This document shows positions 9,272 to 10,360 of a stretch of DNA of 10,360 bases, piece after piece. Made by a program: the position numbers and the translations under genes. The DNA comes from Acidobacteriota bacterium (GTDB lineage Bacteria; Acidobacteriota; Vicinamibacteria; Vicinamibacterales; UBA2999), in the NCBI GenBank assembly GCA_020851835.1, contig JADZBZ010000314.1, positions 1 to 10,360 of the forward strand, read 5' to 3'. How positions within the stretch are numbered: position 1 is the stretch's first letter; each line of letters begins with the position of its first letter. The notes under the pieces are model-generated. The model ran no database searches and was not told where the DNA came from. It worked only from the letters and a program-made list of their open reading frames with translations.

Positions 9272-10360
9272 GCGGCTCGCCGCCGCGCTGGTGCTGGCCC
9301 TCGCCGTGAGCCCGTCCGCCACGGCGCAGGAGCGCGGGCCCACGCCGATCTCGCGCGACGACCTGCGCGCGGCCATCGGCCGGCTGGGAGATCTCGACTA
9401 CCCGTCGCGCATGCGGGCCGGTCGCGCCGTCCGCCGGGCTCCGGAAGCACTCGCCGTGCCCGAGCTGCTGGAGGCGGTGCGCGAACATGCCGACGGCTAC
9501 ATTCGCTTCAAGGCGCTGGTGCTGCTGACCGGCTTTGCCGACCCACGCACCGTGGATGCGATGATCGAGGTGCTCGACTCGCCCAACGATCGCCTGCGCG
9601 AGGTGGCGTACGGCTACTTCGAGCACCATCCCGACCCCGGGCTCGCTCCACGCCTGCTGGCAGCGCTCGACAAGGAGACCGGCGAGTTCGTCCGGCCGTC
9701 GCTGGTCCGGGCGCTGGCGCCTCTTGCCGCCGCCAATCCCGCCGTCAGGGCCGCCCTGCTGCGCGACGCGGGCCGGGGCGTGGATTACTTTCGGGGCGCC
9801 GTCATCGAGGCCCTTGGCGACTACCAGGTTGCCGCGGCAACACCAGCCCTGATCGAGATTGCCCGCCTCGACGGGCCGCTGCAAGACGATGCGGTGCTGG
9901 CGCTCGGCAAGATGGGCGACAGGATCGCGCTCGCGCCCCTGGCCGAGTTGCAGCGGTCGGGGTCTCAGATTCTGCAGCCCTCGCTGGCAGCGGCCTTCTG
10001 CCTCATGGGCCAGAACTGCGGCTCGCACCTGGGGTTCCTGCAGAAGACGCTCGGATTCGCGGAAGACTTCCCCGGCTATCAGGAACTACTGCGGGCGGCG
10101 GCGGCAGGTCTGGGTGCGATTGGCGCCCGGGGCGGGGCGGAGGCCGTCGGCATCCTGCTCGATGTCGGGGTGCCGTCCGAGGATCCGGTACGTGCACCCG
10201 TGGCGCTGGCACTGGGACTCGTCGCGTTGCGCAGTACGCCGACGCTGCTGAAGGCTCTCGAGAGCCGGCCCGATCGCGAGGACGCCATTGCGCTCGTCGC
10301 CGAGGGATTCGACATGCTCGAGGAGGATCTCGAGGAGGAGCGGTTCTTCGTCACGGTGCG
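9222..10360 (+). CDS. Exported HEAT-repeat protein, partial
   Basis: The frame is open from ATG 9222 to the window edge (379 complete codons), with no stop reached. The N-terminus is a signal peptide: basic residues up to Arg18, hydrophobic LAAALVLALAV (19-29) and a likely cut after SATA (32-35) before QE, placing the product outside the cytoplasmic membrane. From about residue 45 onward the protein consists of paired helices of HEAT/PBS-lyase-like type, about 30-35 residues each. Examples are VPELLEAVREHADGYIRFKA (79-98), VDAMIEVLDSPNDRLREVAY (111-130), ATPALIEIA (206-214) with DDAVLALGKMGD (222-233), and APVALALGLVAL (325-336). Such repeats bind proteins and are usually not enzymes. The start lies 50 bases inside purF in another frame. 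No strong Shine-Dalgarno is visible, so coupling to purF is possible. I do not recognise a specific function. Confidence 0.8.
   Translation, partial: MTSRSHCPRKSPSRWPERLAAALVLALAVSPSATAQERGPTPISRDDLRAAIGRLGDLDYPSRMRAGRAVRRAPEALAVPELLEAVREHADGYIRFKALVLLTGFADPRTVDAMIEVLDSPNDRLREVAYGYFEHHPDPGLAPRLLAALDKETGEFVRPSLVRALAPLAAANPAVRAALLRDAGRGVDYFRGAVIEALGDYQVAAATPALIEIARLDGPLQDDAVLALGKMGDRIALAPLAELQRSGSQILQPSLAAAFCLMGQNCGSHLGFLQKTLGFAEDFPGYQELLRAAAAGLGAIGARGGAEAVGILLDVGVPSEDPVRAPVALALGLVALRSTPTLLKALESRPDREDAIALVAEGFDMLEEDLEEERFFVTV

Overview
This is a high-GC (roughly two thirds G+C by eye), densely packed bacterial chromosomal segment. It carries housekeeping genes: a 23S rRNA/tRNA methyltransferase, a zinc protease and a run of de novo purine biosynthesis genes. 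Each end is cut through a gene for an exported protein. The three-part FGAM synthetase (PurS + PurQ + short PurL), the iron-sulfur, propeptide-bearing PurF and the strong GC bias fit a Gram-negative-like, high-GC lineage such as Acidobacteriota (Vicinamibacteria-type). That placement is an inference from overall impression, since there is no marker RNA in the window.

Left, minus strand (1-1568): rlmN is followed, with a 4-base GTGA overlap, by a secreted or lipid-anchored protein. Its N-terminal domain resembles the early-set (CBM48-like) domain of enterochelin-esterase-type hydrolases, and it runs off the left edge. A 155-base divergent intergenic region (1569-1723) holds a sigma70-like promoter for the plus strand. 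That promoter has a perfect dyad in its spacer, and a perfect 8-bp inverted repeat lies just downstream in the leader.

Middle and right, plus strand (1724-10360): an M16 zinc peptidase is followed after 52 bases by purB. The row continues purS, purQ, a small two-helix membrane protein, purL, purF and an exported HEAT-repeat protein cut by the right edge. Spacing is tight: 5 bases purB-purS, overlaps for purS-purQ, purQ-small ORF and small ORF-purL, 70 bases purL-purF, and a 50-base overlap purF-HEAT. This suggests one transcription unit with translational coupling. PurF makes phosphoribosylamine (step 1), PurS/PurQ/PurL convert FGAR to FGAM, and PurB performs the two fumarate-releasing steps leading to AICAR and AMP. 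The order resembles the Bacillus-type purB-C-S-Q-L-F cluster but lacks purC and gains the membrane microprotein.

I see no mobile element, CRISPR array, tRNA or rRNA, and no gene-free stretch over 300 bases. The items most worth a second look are the membrane microprotein embedded in the FGAM synthetase genes, the structured leader of the M16 gene, the paired hairpins next to the purF ribosome binding site, and the exported HEAT protein that begins inside purF.
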